Below, one piece after another: positions 7,209 to 14,302 of a stretch of 34,433 nucleotides of DNA. The translations under genes were made by a program, and so were the position numbers. The stretch spans positions 1 to 34,433 of the forward strand of contig JAFXSR010000035.1 in assembly GCA_017525505.1 (NCBI GenBank), in the 5' to 3' direction. Numbering within the stretch: the stretch's first letter is position 1; each line of letters opens with the position of its first letter. This DNA comes from Bacteroidales bacterium (GTDB lineage Bacteria > Bacteroidota > Bacteroidia > Bacteroidales > WCHB1-69). The notes below the pieces were generated by a model. The model was not told the origin of the DNA and made no database searches. It worked only from the letters and a program-made list of their open reading frames with translations.

Positions 7209-8027
7209 ATGAACGAACTGCAAAATTGGATTAACAATCCAGACCGCGACTACGCTGCCGGTGTGGCCCTCTTCGCCCAACACTGCAAAAACAAGGCCCT
7301 TGTACGATACTTCCAGACCGGTACCGCCCGCTTCCGGATGGCCAAGCTGGTGTATGAGATGGGCAAGCTAGCGAAAACGGCGGATAAAAGGGCGAATGAA
7401 CAACCTTCCGCCGCTCGTCAAACGCCACTAACATCCTGTATTACAGGTGACAAGAAAGAGCGTATAAAAGTCTCCGTCCCCGACTTCATCCTTGCCGCTA
7501 AGAAAGAGATCTCAGCCCTCTACGCCCTCATCGACAAACAGCACCGGGAGTTGTACGACCTCGGGACCTCCAACGCCGATGATGTGGTGCGCAAGCGGAA
7601 GAAGATTCTCGACGACCGTAAGCCCGCTATCGAGCGTGCCGACCGTTTCTATCAGCTGAAGGAAGAGTGGTTTGCCCTGGAAGATGGCCCAGCCCGGAAC
7701 CGTGTGGCCAAGGATATCCGGGAAATGCTGGCGGCACCGCCGGAGAAACAACCCACGATGGTCGCACCTGTAGAGACACACGGCAGTGTGTCTCTGCAAA
7801 CGGCCGTGTCCGGATTGTCCGACCTTGACCTATCCAAACGCCGCTCCGCCCTCCGATCCTCCATCACCAAAACACAGAATATGCTGCAGTACCAGACCAT
7901 CCGCAAGGGAGAATCACCCACCCCGATGCCACCCGGGCCGAAGCGTGACGAATACCAAAAGAAACTGAAGACGCTGCAGAAGGAATACAATGCTGTAGTT
8001 GCCGAGCTTGAAAGGAGGTCAAAATGA
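7209..8027 (+). CDS. Conserved-looking phage protein with coiled coil, upstream of terminase
   Basis: A 272-residue soluble protein. Residues 1-60 are helical (MNELQNWINNPDRDYAAGVALF). A low-complexity linker follows at about 60-90. Residues 95-165 are a charged helix or coiled coil (HRELYDLGTSNADDVVRKRKK). A second coiled coil lies at 205-270. I recognise no domain. It overlaps the next gene by 4 bases (ATGA), and a strong AAAGGAGGT ribosome site for that gene lies inside its last codons. Position suggests a packaging or DNA-binding accessory protein; the role is inferred. Confidence 0.7.
   Translation: MNELQNWINNPDRDYAAGVALFAQHCKNKALVRYFQTGTARFRMAKLVYEMGKLAKTADKRANEQPSAARQTPLTSCITGDKKERIKVSVPDFILAAKKEISALYALIDKQHRELYDLGTSNADDVVRKRKKILDDRKPAIERADRFYQLKEEWFALEDGPARNRVAKDIREMLAAPPEKQPTMVAPVETHGSVSLQTAVSGLSDLDLSKRRSALRSSITKTQNMLQYQTIRKGESPTPMPPGPKRDEYQKKLKTLQKEYNAVVAELERRSK
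8011..8019 (+). promoter_or_regulatory. Strong Shine-Dalgarno AAAGGAGGT
   Basis: AAAGGAGGT ends 5 bases before ATG 8024. Such perfect Shine-Dalgarno sites are uncommon in Bacteroidota. It fixes the start of the probable small terminase. Confidence 0.8.
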
Positions 8028-8617
8028 GCGGGAACCTTCCATCCGTCCGGAAACCATACGGCAGTTCCATGGAGAGCGACTTCGAGACCATTGCCCTTGC
8101 CGTGATGCAAGGGCGCAGCGGCGACCTGAATGACGACCAGCGGCACAAACTCGACCTTACCCGCGATGCTTACCGCATTGTGTGCGGCTATCCCAACAAG
8201 AGCGTGGCCGTGAAGGAGATGTGTGCCCTGCACCCGGAGCTGAGCGAACGCACCGCTCTCACATACGTCAACCAGAGCATCCGCATCTGGAACCCCGGCG
8301 ACCGCCTCGAGCGCGACTTCCTCAACACCGTGTTCCTCCAAGCCCTCATCAAGGAGATCTACAGCGAAGACAGCGACGCGGCCACCCGCGCCAAGAACCT
8401 GGCCACCCTGCAACGCTACTTGTCAGATATGCCGCAGGATCCTATGGACCCCACCATTATGGAGAAGCACACCATCAACATCCAGCTCAACATCAACGGC
8501 AGCACCATCACCGTGCCCGCCGACCAGTGGGCAAAGATCAAAGAGAACAAACTCATCGCCGCCGCTTTGGATCAGGAAATCACCGAAGCGCAGGCGGTGG
8601 AGATAATGGAGGGATAA
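8024..8617 (+). CDS. Probable terminase small subunit
   Basis: A 197-residue protein. The N-terminal half is helical, and KSVAVKEMCALHPELSERTA followed by LTYVNQSIRIW (about 65-95) resembles a helix-turn-helix, as in phage small terminases that bind packaging sites. Residues 100-135 form another helical stretch. The C-terminus (about 145-190) carries beta strands (INIQLNINGSTITV) and a helix that could bind the large subunit or portal. The large terminase lies about 2 kb downstream in the same operon. Assignment rests on size, helix-turn-helix appearance and context. The gene overlaps its upstream neighbour by 4 bases. Confidence 0.55.
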   Translation: MSGNLPSVRKPYGSSMESDFETIALAVMQGRSGDLNDDQRHKLDLTRDAYRIVCGYPNKSVAVKEMCALHPELSERTALTYVNQSIRIWNPGDRLERDFLNTVFLQALIKEIYSEDSDAATRAKNLATLQRYLSDMPQDPMDPTIMEKHTINIQLNINGSTITVPADQWAKIKENKLIAAALDQEITEAQAVEIMEG

Positions 8618-8619
8618 TT

Positions 8620-9210
8620 ATGGAACTGGCAAAAGACATACTGTTTCCCTCCGACAACCTCTACGACATCCCCTGCCTGCGCCTCGACAGGCAAGCCGGG
8701 CATCTTGAGCTGCCGTTCGTGCCGTATGGCACCGGGCGACGGAACAAGCGCGTGGCCACGCTCCATTTCTACGTCGATGACTACCGCTTCAACGCGCTGT
8801 GGAAAAATCCTGCAAAAATATTCGACAACAATCCGGCTGCGGCGGTGGAGTGCAACTACTCGCTGTTCGATACCACGCCGCTGGCTTTCGGATTGCAGTT
8901 CATCTACCAGAAACGGTGGATGGCTCGCTATTGGCAGGAGAACGGCATCCGCATCTATGTGGATCTGAACGTAAGCAGCAAATTTTTCGAGTACAACCGT
9001 ATGGGTGTGCCTGACGGCTGGAACGCCTTCGCCACTCGTGGCGCATTAGGCGGTCTGGAACTGCTGAAGGCCAAATTCAACCAGGCACGCCAAATCTCCG
9101 GATTTGACTCTCCTAACCTCATTGTCTATGGCGGCGGCAAAGAAGTCCACGAGTTCTGCTGTCGGCACTCACTACTGTATGTTCACGACTATATGACAGA
9201 GAAGTTATGA
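8620..9210 (+). CDS. DUF4417-like protein
   Basis: A 196-residue protein starting MELAKDILFPSDN, 2 bases after the small terminase stop. Longer in-frame starts to 8182 would overlap the terminase gene and give a repetitive arginine-rich out-of-frame read, so they are rejected. The core LHFYVDDYRFNALWKNPAKI, the central QKRWMARYWQENGIRIYVDL and late NLIVYGG match my memory of the DUF4417 family found in phages and mobile elements, whose function is unknown. It overlaps the nuclease-like gene by 4 bases (ATGA at 9207), so the two are translationally coupled. Confidence 0.65.
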   Translation: MELAKDILFPSDNLYDIPCLRLDRQAGHLELPFVPYGTGRRNKRVATLHFYVDDYRFNALWKNPAKIFDNNPAAAVECNYSLFDTTPLAFGLQFIYQKRWMARYWQENGIRIYVDLNVSSKFFEYNRMGVPDGWNAFATRGALGGLELLKAKFNQARQISGFDSPNLIVYGGGKEVHEFCCRHSLLYVHDYMTEKL

Positions 9211-9761
9211 GCGGAACCCCGGATAAGAAAACAGGCGGCACTCGTAATTATGCTAAGTATCCTAAAACCTTGCAGAAGAGACGAGATGAATATGACGCAG
9301 AGATTGCTACTGGAAATTACAACGCCGAATTATCTTATTTTGATAAAAGCGGAGGATATGTGTTAGTTCATAAGGATCATAATAAAATCAAGGAAGGTAG
9401 TTTGGAGATGGAGACGACGCACGACTTGGCAAAGAAAGGATATAAAATTCGACTTGAAAGTGAGAAAAGTAAAAGATTCAAAGATAAAAAGTGCGATGGC
9501 ACTATATATGATTCACCAATGGACATCAAGACAGTTTCAACAGCCGGAAAATACACCATAAAAGGTGCCCTTGAGAAAGCCTCAAGTCAAAAGGCAAATG
9601 TTGTAATTATACGTCAGGGGGCACCTGATATTACACGCAAATACATTGACGACCAAATTGATCTTTTTAAAAGTAAATCACCAAGAAGAGCCGTTAGAAA
9701 AATAAAACGAGTTATCGTGGTTGGAGAAAACGGGCACGTACATGTGCATGATCTGCAATAA
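9207..9761 (+). CDS. CdiA C-terminal-like nuclease domain protein
   Basis: A 184-residue protein. KSGGYVLVHKDHNK lies at about 47-60, followed by a helix containing E70, then GYKIRLESE (78-86), CDGTIYDSPMDIK with D97, D106 and K108, then KGALEKASSQKANVVII (119-135). The D...(D/E)xK pattern followed by a helix and a VVII strand is that of PD-(D/E)XK nucleases, close to the CdiA C-terminal tRNase toxin family. In phages such domains are often the tail of MuF head proteins; here it stands alone. It is markedly more AT-rich than the coupled DUF4417 gene, suggesting separate origin. It may degrade host RNA or DNA, or act in packaging. No immunity gene is recognised. Confidence 0.55.
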   Translation: MSGTPDKKTGGTRNYAKYPKTLQKRRDEYDAEIATGNYNAELSYFDKSGGYVLVHKDHNKIKEGSLEMETTHDLAKKGYKIRLESEKSKRFKDKKCDGTIYDSPMDIKTVSTAGKYTIKGALEKASSQKANVVIIRQGAPDITRKYIDDQIDLFKSKSPRRAVRKIKRVIVVGENGHVHVHDLQ

Positions 9762-9854
9762 AAAAGGCGCCGGGGAATGCGCCCGCGCCCATGGAAACCT
9801 ACGCTTTTCAGCCGAATACGAATAGCGGCATTCCGCCCAATCGTTGATCGTTTC
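9760..9854 (-). ncRNA. Minus-strand structured small RNA unit
   Basis: On the minus strand a TATTTTTG box (9868-9861) is followed by about 95 bases without a useful ORF, ending in a hairpin GGCGC/GCGCC (9783-9766) and six T (9765-9760). The body also contains GCGG-AATG-CCGC, and its GGAATGC can pair with the distal GCATTCC, so two folds are possible. It sits in the gap between the nuclease-like gene and the methyltransferase. I see no tRNA features. It could be a regulatory or antisense RNA to the nuclease transcript's 3' end. Confidence 0.5.
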
Positions 9855-9860
9855 TGCCCG

Positions 9861-9868
9861 CAAAAATA
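9861..9868 (-). promoter_or_regulatory. Minus-strand -7 box TATTTTTG
   Basis: TTGTATTTTTGC on the minus strand, the same form as the other accessory promoters here. Its presumed start is near 9854. Confidence 0.6.
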
Positions 9869-9885
9869 CAAAAAAATATACCACT

Positions 9886-10692
9886 ATGATTGAATTGAAC
9901 AAAATTTACAACGAAGACTGCCTGGAAGGCATGAAGCGAATCCATGATGGGAGCGTGGATATGGTGCTGTGCGACCTTCCATACGGCACAACACAGCTCA
10001 AATGGGATGTATGCTTGCCGTTAGACCAGCTATGGGAACATTGGCTGCGAGTGTGCAAGACCAATGCGGCCATCGTCCTGTTCAGTTCGCAACCCTTCAC
10101 CACCGACCTTATCAACTCGAACCGCAAAATGTTCAAATATGAGATTGTTTGGGATAAAGTGACTAAAACCAACTTCTATGATGCGCACAGGCGACCTATG
10201 AAAAGCCACGAAAACATTCTTGTATTTTATAGAAAGCAGCCCACCTACAACCCTCAAAAACAGCGGGTGGGTGCCGGAACCGGGCGAGTCCGGAAAAACA
10301 GCGATTTTGCAGTCACCAGTGGACATTTTGTCGGAACTTGCAATAAGGTATCAGCAGAAAACTACAGATACGTTGATGATGGCACTCGATTTCCGGGAAC
10401 GATTATTCAAATTTGCAACTGGAACGGTGCGCTATTTGGCGACACCAAAAGAGCTGTAAAACACCCCACGCAAAAGCCTGTCGAACTATGCGAATATCTT
10501 ATAAAAACCTACACCAACGAGGGCGACACGGTTCTGGATAACTGCATGGGCAGCGGCACCACCGCCGTGGCGTGCCTCAACACAGGCAGGAACTTCATCG
10601 GCTTCGAGCTGGATGAGAACTACTCGAACCTTGCATCTGAACGTGTGGCTTCGGCACAACGTCAACTCTTAACTCTCAACTCTCAACTATGA
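9886..10692 (+). CDS. DNA adenine methyltransferase (N6_N4_Mtase, DPPY type)
   Basis: A 268-residue protein from ATG 9886; the frame is open to TTG 9844, but that lies in the divergent promoter region. It carries DLPY at 30-33 (catalytic motif IV) and the S-adenosylmethionine motif CMGSGTT at about 220-226, preceded by HPTQKP. The order DPPY first and FxGxG last is that of beta-class amino-methyltransferases (PF01555). It transfers a methyl group to adenine in a short target and would protect phage DNA from host restriction or regulate packaging. No partner restriction endonuclease is obvious, although the PD-(D/E)XK-like gene lies just upstream. It overlaps the large terminase by 4 bases. 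Confidence 0.9.
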   Translation: MIELNKIYNEDCLEGMKRIHDGSVDMVLCDLPYGTTQLKWDVCLPLDQLWEHWLRVCKTNAAIVLFSSQPFTTDLINSNRKMFKYEIVWDKVTKTNFYDAHRRPMKSHENILVFYRKQPTYNPQKQRVGAGTGRVRKNSDFAVTSGHFVGTCNKVSAENYRYVDDGTRFPGTIIQICNWNGALFGDTKRAVKHPTQKPVELCEYLIKTYTNEGDTVLDNCMGSGTTAVACLNTGRNFIGFELDENYSNLASERVASAQRQLLTLNSQL

Positions 10693-12407
10693 ACTTGCAT
10701 GTCACCGCCACCAAATCCCAAATCCTCGGGCTGATGCTCTGTCCGAAGTACCACGTCTCCGTCGAGGGGCGCGGTACCGGCAAGAGCTTCGACATCGGCT
10801 TCACCATGGACAAGATCGTGCGGGCGATGCCGCGCTCCATCACCGCCATTACCGGGAAGACCTACGGCCAGCTGCTCACCAACACGCTGCCGTCGTCGCT
10901 CAAGCTGCTCGGCAAGATGGGCTACGTGAAGGACGGCAATTTCGTGGTGTGCAAACGTCCTCCCTCCTGGTTCAAGAGCCCCTACGAGCAGATCAACCGC
11001 TACGACAACATCATCAGCTTCAGCAATGGTGCCTGCTTCGCTCTGGTGAGCCAGAGCGAGAAAGGCAGCGGCCGTGGTAAGAACATCGACTTCGAGATCA
11101 TGGACGAAGCCCTTACCATCAACAAGGATCAGTACGACTACGAGGTGTCTCCGGCCAACCGTGGCAACAACGAGTATTTTGGTCCTCGCAGCGCCAACCC
11201 GGTGAGCTTCCACCACGGCTTCAAGTACTCCACCTCCATGCCACCCACCAAGGCGGGCCGCTGGATCCTGGACTACGCCAAATACTACGAGAATGAAAAG
11301 GGCATCAACCTGTTCAGCGTGTGGAACCGCATCGTGAAGATGCAGATCGAGCTGCTGAAGCTGACGGATCCGCGCCAGTTCGCCGATGCCTGGAACGAGA
11401 TCACCCGTCTCAAACACAAGATACAGCCGTTCCTCAGCCGGGAAGGCCTCCTGTTCACCTGCAGCAACGCTTTCGACAATCTGGAGAACCTCGGTCTCTC
11501 CTACATCCGGCGGGAGTACCAGAAGCAACCCTACCTCACCTTCCTCATCGAGGTGATGAACTACCTGTTCGACAAAGTGGAAGACTGCTTCTACAGCATC
11601 AACGAGGAAAAACAAATCTACTATGCCTCAGACCAGGACAAGATGATCATGGATTTGGCCAAGGAGACCAACTTCGACTACAAGCCGGAAGATATCCTTG
11701 GTTCCTCGATATACGACCGCGACTGCAACCCTTCCGTTCCCTTGGAGATTGTGCCGGACTGGGGTTCCGCCATCTGCCTCTTCAGCGTGAGCCAGACCAG
11801 GAACTATGACTTCGTGTCTGGAATGATCACCCAGCAGGAAGTCCACAATATCATCAACGAGTTCTTTGTGAAACCCGACGGTAACAGCAATGTGCTCATC
11901 AAGGAGCTGTGCGCCAAATTTAGCGACCACTACCGCAAGCACACCAACCGGGAACTGCATTTTTACAAGGACAAGTACGGTGATAGCCGCAACCCCAATA
12001 TCGTGAAATCCAAGACCTACAACCAGTTGGCCGTGGAGTACCTGACCGCTGCCGGCTGGACGGTGATCGAGCACGAGCATCCTGGTATGGAGCCGCCGCA
12101 ATCAGACAAGTACGTGCTCATCAACAGCATCCTGAAGGAGGACAATCCGGAGCTGCCCTTGTTCCGCATCAACGGCACCCGCTGCCGTTACACCCTCATC
12201 AGCATGAACAATGCCATGGTGAAGGAGTACGACGGCCAGCTGAAGAAGGACAAGAGCAGCGAGCGTCGCGGCAGCGGGGTACTTCCGGAGGAGGCCACCC
12301 ACTTCTCTGATGCAGTCGATAAGATTCTGTGGACCAAGTACGGCACCGCCATCAAGCGCGACGGCGGCGACTTCATCCCGGTGCGGATGGGCGGCAAGAC
12401 GCTGTAA
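10689..12407 (+). CDS. Terminase large subunit
   Basis: A 572-residue packaging motor. The ATPase domain has Walker A GRGTGKS at 27-33 and Walker B IDFEIMDEA at 133-141. The C-terminal RNase H-like nuclease domain probably begins near VPDWGS (355-360), where D357 would be the first metal ligand. Later acids include those in ATHFSDAVD near residue 540. It drives DNA into the prohead through the portal. The protein is full length for the family. It overlaps the methyltransferase by 4 bases and is followed by a terminator and then the minus-strand cargo operon, so it ends a transcript. The portal gene lies 4 kb further on, split off by cargo. Confidence 0.9.
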   Translation: MNLHVTATKSQILGLMLCPKYHVSVEGRGTGKSFDIGFTMDKIVRAMPRSITAITGKTYGQLLTNTLPSSLKLLGKMGYVKDGNFVVCKRPPSWFKSPYEQINRYDNIISFSNGACFALVSQSEKGSGRGKNIDFEIMDEALTINKDQYDYEVSPANRGNNEYFGPRSANPVSFHHGFKYSTSMPPTKAGRWILDYAKYYENEKGINLFSVWNRIVKMQIELLKLTDPRQFADAWNEITRLKHKIQPFLSREGLLFTCSNAFDNLENLGLSYIRREYQKQPYLTFLIEVMNYLFDKVEDCFYSINEEKQIYYASDQDKMIMDLAKETNFDYKPEDILGSSIYDRDCNPSVPLEIVPDWGSAICLFSVSQTRNYDFVSGMITQQEVHNIINEFFVKPDGNSNVLIKELCAKFSDHYRKHTNRELHFYKDKYGDSRNPNIVKSKTYNQLAVEYLTAAGWTVIEHEHPGMEPPQSDKYVLINSILKEDNPELPLFRINGTRCRYTLISMNNAMVKEYDGQLKKDKSSERRGSGVLPEEATHFSDAVDKILWTKYGTAIKRDGGDFIPVRMGGKTL

Positions 12408-12412
12408 AAAGA

Positions 12413-12436
12413 ATCCCCGCCGGATATGGCGGGGAT
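12413..12436 (-). terminator. Terminator between terminase and minus-strand operon
   Basis: ATCCCCGCC and GGCGGGGAT form a 9-bp stem with a short loop. On the minus strand it is followed by TCTTTTT, so it best serves the minus-strand operon. On the plus strand the T tract is weak. Confidence 0.8.
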
Positions 12437-12453
12437 GGTGTTTAATATGTCAT

Positions 12454-12924
12454 TTACTTTTTGAGTGCTTTGATTTGTTCCTTACTTCCAAGCTCTGTTT
12501 GCTTTTTCATTTCAACAAGCCTATTATCTGCGGCATTCGCAATGCCTGCAAAAGGGGTTTCTATCTCGGCATATACCCGAACATCCGGAGTTCCTTCACT
12601 GCATTCGTGACGGCCACTCATCATGGTTACTTTGAAGCAGTTTAGCTTTCTGGGGGTCTGCGCTATAAAATAGGCTTTCTCACACTTCAATCGGTCTCCA
12701 TCCTCTATATGGACGGATGACTTCTTTTCCAGCGCATTCTTTGCTTCTTCTTGTGACAAAACATTTGTTATCTCTGTTGTACCGTCTCGGGAACACTTGT
12801 ATTTTGTCCCCTTAAATCCTGTTGGGGACACAATGTATGTATTTGGCTGCATCTGTATCTTCTTGAATCTAATAAGGATACGTGCGCCGTCAATACAGTC
12901 TCCGCTATTGTAGTACTCTGCCAT
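12454..12924 (-). CDS. Cargo operon gene C, hypothetical
   Basis: A 156-residue soluble protein. The start MAEYYNSGDC at 12924 is chosen because it follows gene B's stop by 10 bases; longer starts to 13002 would overlap B. It contains an early strand region (GARILIRFKK), a middle part with five spaced cysteines, and a charged helical C-terminus (NRLVEMKKQTELGSKEQIKA). No signal peptide or membrane segment is seen and no family is recognised. It is the last gene of a minus-strand operon inserted between terminase and portal blocks. Confidence 0.7.
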   Translation of the reverse strand: MAEYYNSGDCIDGARILIRFKKIQMQPNTYIVSPTGFKGTKYKCSRDGTTEITNVLSQEEAKNALEKKSSVHIEDGDRLKCEKAYFIAQTPRKLNCFKVTMMSGRHECSEGTPDVRVYAEIETPFAGIANAADNRLVEMKKQTELGSKEQIKALKK

Positions 12925-12934
12925 CTGAAAAAAT

Positions 12935-13429
12935 CTATTTGCCCTGCAGCACTCCCATTGCCTTGTCCATCTCCAATGAAAACATTTCTGACACTTCGTC
13001 AACGGACATGCTATTTTCCCTACCCAAACGCTTTAATATGTCAGTTATCTGGATGATTTGCTGTTGAGAAGGAGTACCAGATGGAGCGGGTATGAGGTAT
13101 TTATCTTCATGAGTTTCCAATTCCTTGTCAAACTCGTCTTCCGATATGTCGCTCATCTCAAGAGACTGATTGAGCTCCATGAAATCGAGTTTACGGTATA
13201 GATTGCGCAATGCTCGAAGATAAAGCTCCTCTTTTTCCTCCGACAGATAATCTTTCACCCACGAGTGTATGTTTGCTCTACCTCTGGATGCGGCAACAAA
13301 CTTGATAAACTTGTAACGCCCCCCGGAATGAGTACGAGTATATTGGGTTAGCTGTATCAATTGCTCTCCTTCTATTGGGCCGTCCTGTATGGATGGACTC
13401 ATTGTTGTATTATCTAAAGTTAAACTCAT
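12935..13429 (-). CDS. Cargo operon gene B, hypothetical
   Basis: A 164-residue acidic, mostly helical protein. Its start at 13429 overlaps gene A's end by 20 bases; an alternative ATG at 13402 follows A's stop. Residues 45-85 are helical and charged (YLSEEKEELYLRALRNLYRK). An acidic stretch follows (SEDEFDKELETHEDK). A proline/serine linker (PAPSGTPSQQQ) leads to a C-terminal helical pair. No membrane segment is seen and no family is recognised. The overlap suggests coupled translation with gene A and a shared complex. Confidence 0.7.
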   Translation of the reverse strand: MSLTLDNTTMSPSIQDGPIEGEQLIQLTQYTRTHSGGRYKFIKFVAASRGRANIHSWVKDYLSEEKEELYLRALRNLYRKLDFMELNQSLEMSDISEDEFDKELETHEDKYLIPAPSGTPSQQQIIQITDILKRLGRENSMSVDEVSEMFSLEMDKAMGVLQGK

Positions 13430-13994
13430 ATCCTAAAAAATCTTTCAATTCTGATGCTATCTGTTCAAAGCCTGTTCCAATCGCAGGCAAATGTTTCGGA
13501 TCTGTATAATGGAAGTTTATACGAATATCACCTCCTTCGTTATTCTGGCTTATAGAGAAGCTGCGAATAGCTCCTTCTTTTTCTGCCTTAAAAATCAAAG
13601 TGTCACCAATATAGTCGCCTATAGACTGCGGTTTAACCTCTTTTCCGACCTTCGTGTTCTGGAATTCTTCTTGAGTTAAGTGTAAATTCAGATTGAATCC
13701 CACGGCACTCACAGGTGTGTGTGGCAGCAATTCAGCAAGTCGGAGATAGCATTGCTCCATCTGACCAAGAGTATCCGTGGTGCATTGATTTGTTTTGAAC
13801 TCAATACGACTATCACTTGTCAGCAACTGAATTTTATTCCAAATATACGTTAAAGTCAACTGTGGCTGTTCGTTCAGTCCCATATCCATCGTTTCTCCAT
13901 CTGACATTACGAATATATTTTCAGAAACCCAGTTGGGAGTAAAAATACGTGCATTCCAATTACCTATACTAACTATTGATGCTTCCGTTTTCAT
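13410..13994 (-). CDS. Cargo operon gene A, hypothetical
   Basis: A 194-residue protein starting MKTEASIVSIGNW at 13994, 20 bases after a minus-strand -7 box, so the longer start at 14036 inside the promoter is rejected. It looks alpha/beta: an N-terminal strand-rich half (WNARIFTPNW, QLTLTYIWNKIQLLT), a helix at about 95-110, then strands (AVGFNLNLHL, IRINFHYTD). I recognise no catalytic motif. As the promoter-proximal gene it probably encodes the central component of the cassette. AT-rich composition contrasts with the terminase and portal genes, suggesting horizontal origin. Confidence 0.72.
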   Translation of the reverse strand: MKTEASIVSIGNWNARIFTPNWVSENIFVMSDGETMDMGLNEQPQLTLTYIWNKIQLLTSDSRIEFKTNQCTTDTLGQMEQCYLRLAELLPHTPVSAVGFNLNLHLTQEEFQNTKVGKEVKPQSIGDYIGDTLIFKAEKEGAIRSFSISQNNEGGDIRINFHYTDPKHLPAIGTGFEQIASELKDFLGYEFNFR

Positions 13995-14013
13995 TATCTC
14001 TATTTGTTTGATA

Positions 14014-14021
14014 CAAAAATA
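14014..14021 (-). promoter_or_regulatory. Minus-strand -7 box of the cargo operon
   Basis: TATTTTTG on the minus strand, 20 bases upstream of gene A's ATG, with an ATTG element at -33 spacing of about 19. Confidence 0.7.
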
Positions 14022-14139
14022 CAACTTTTCTTTCAAATTTTCAATAAATTTATTCTCTCATTATCAGCAACTTGCATTTTATTTTTATTTTTTTTGTATC
14101 TTTTTTGTGTGCTTTTTGTGTATGGATTGAATTTTTTTG

Positions 14140-14147
14140 TATTTTTG
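14140..14147 (+). promoter_or_regulatory. Plus-strand promoter (TTTG, then TATTTTTG) of the RNA-led operon
   Basis: TATTTTTG at 14140-14147 with TTTG at 14115-14118, spacing 21 bases, close to the Bacteroidota consensus. It is divergent from the cargo operon promoter at 14014. The gene-free gap 13995-14302 therefore holds two divergent promoters and the structured RNA. Confidence 0.75.
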
Positions 14148-14151
14148 CGGC

Positions 14152-14300
14152 ACCAAACCAACACAATATCAATGACTGATCAATCCAGTAAACACTATTT
14201 TAAAGAAGCCGATAAGGTATGCCTTGGGGAAACCTCTGGTGGCGTCGTGTTGGACGCGGTACTCCTTCATCGGCTTTTTATATTTACCAAACCAACACAA
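14152..14300 (+). repeat. 15-base direct repeat flanking RNA copy 1
   Basis: ACCAAACCAACACAA occurs exactly at 14152-14166 and again at 14286-14300, immediately before and after the leader element. The second copy ends 2 bases before the ATG at 14303. Confidence 0.85.
14202..14279 (+). ncRNA. Structured RNA leader, copy 1
   Basis: GCCGAT-AAGG (from 14208) pairs with CCTT-C-ATCGGC (ending 14274) in a long closing stem followed by five T, so the element can act as a terminator. Inside lie the conserved GGTATGCC, a GGGGAAACC hairpin loop, a GCGTC/GACGC hairpin with a GTGTT loop, and CGGTACTCC. The same plan recurs at 23261-23339 with compensatory changes in the closing stem. It begins about 50 bases after the presumed transcript start and ends 23 bases before ATG 14303. 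It is not a riboswitch or ribozyme that I recognise. A regulated leader, antiterminator or processed RNA would fit. Confidence 0.7.
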
Positions 14301-14302
14301 CC

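Noticed and set aside
8182..8619. Upstream extension of the DUF4417 gene
   Set aside because: It overlaps the small terminase in another frame and gives an arginine/histidine-rich shadow protein; ATG 8620 fits the family start.
9207..10692. Complete restriction-modification pair
   Set aside because: The nuclease resembles CdiA-type toxins rather than a known restriction enzyme, and an unrelated minus-strand RNA unit separates it from the methyltransferase; kept only as a possibility.
10683..11615. A 310-residue minus-strand frame opposite the terminase
   Set aside because: Low-complexity valine/histidine/leucine shadow of a GC-rich gene whose motifs are clear on the plus strand.
14202..14279. 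Simple intrinsic terminator
   Set aside because: A terminator would not need the conserved internal segments and hairpins shared with the second locus, and the element lies directly before a start codon.
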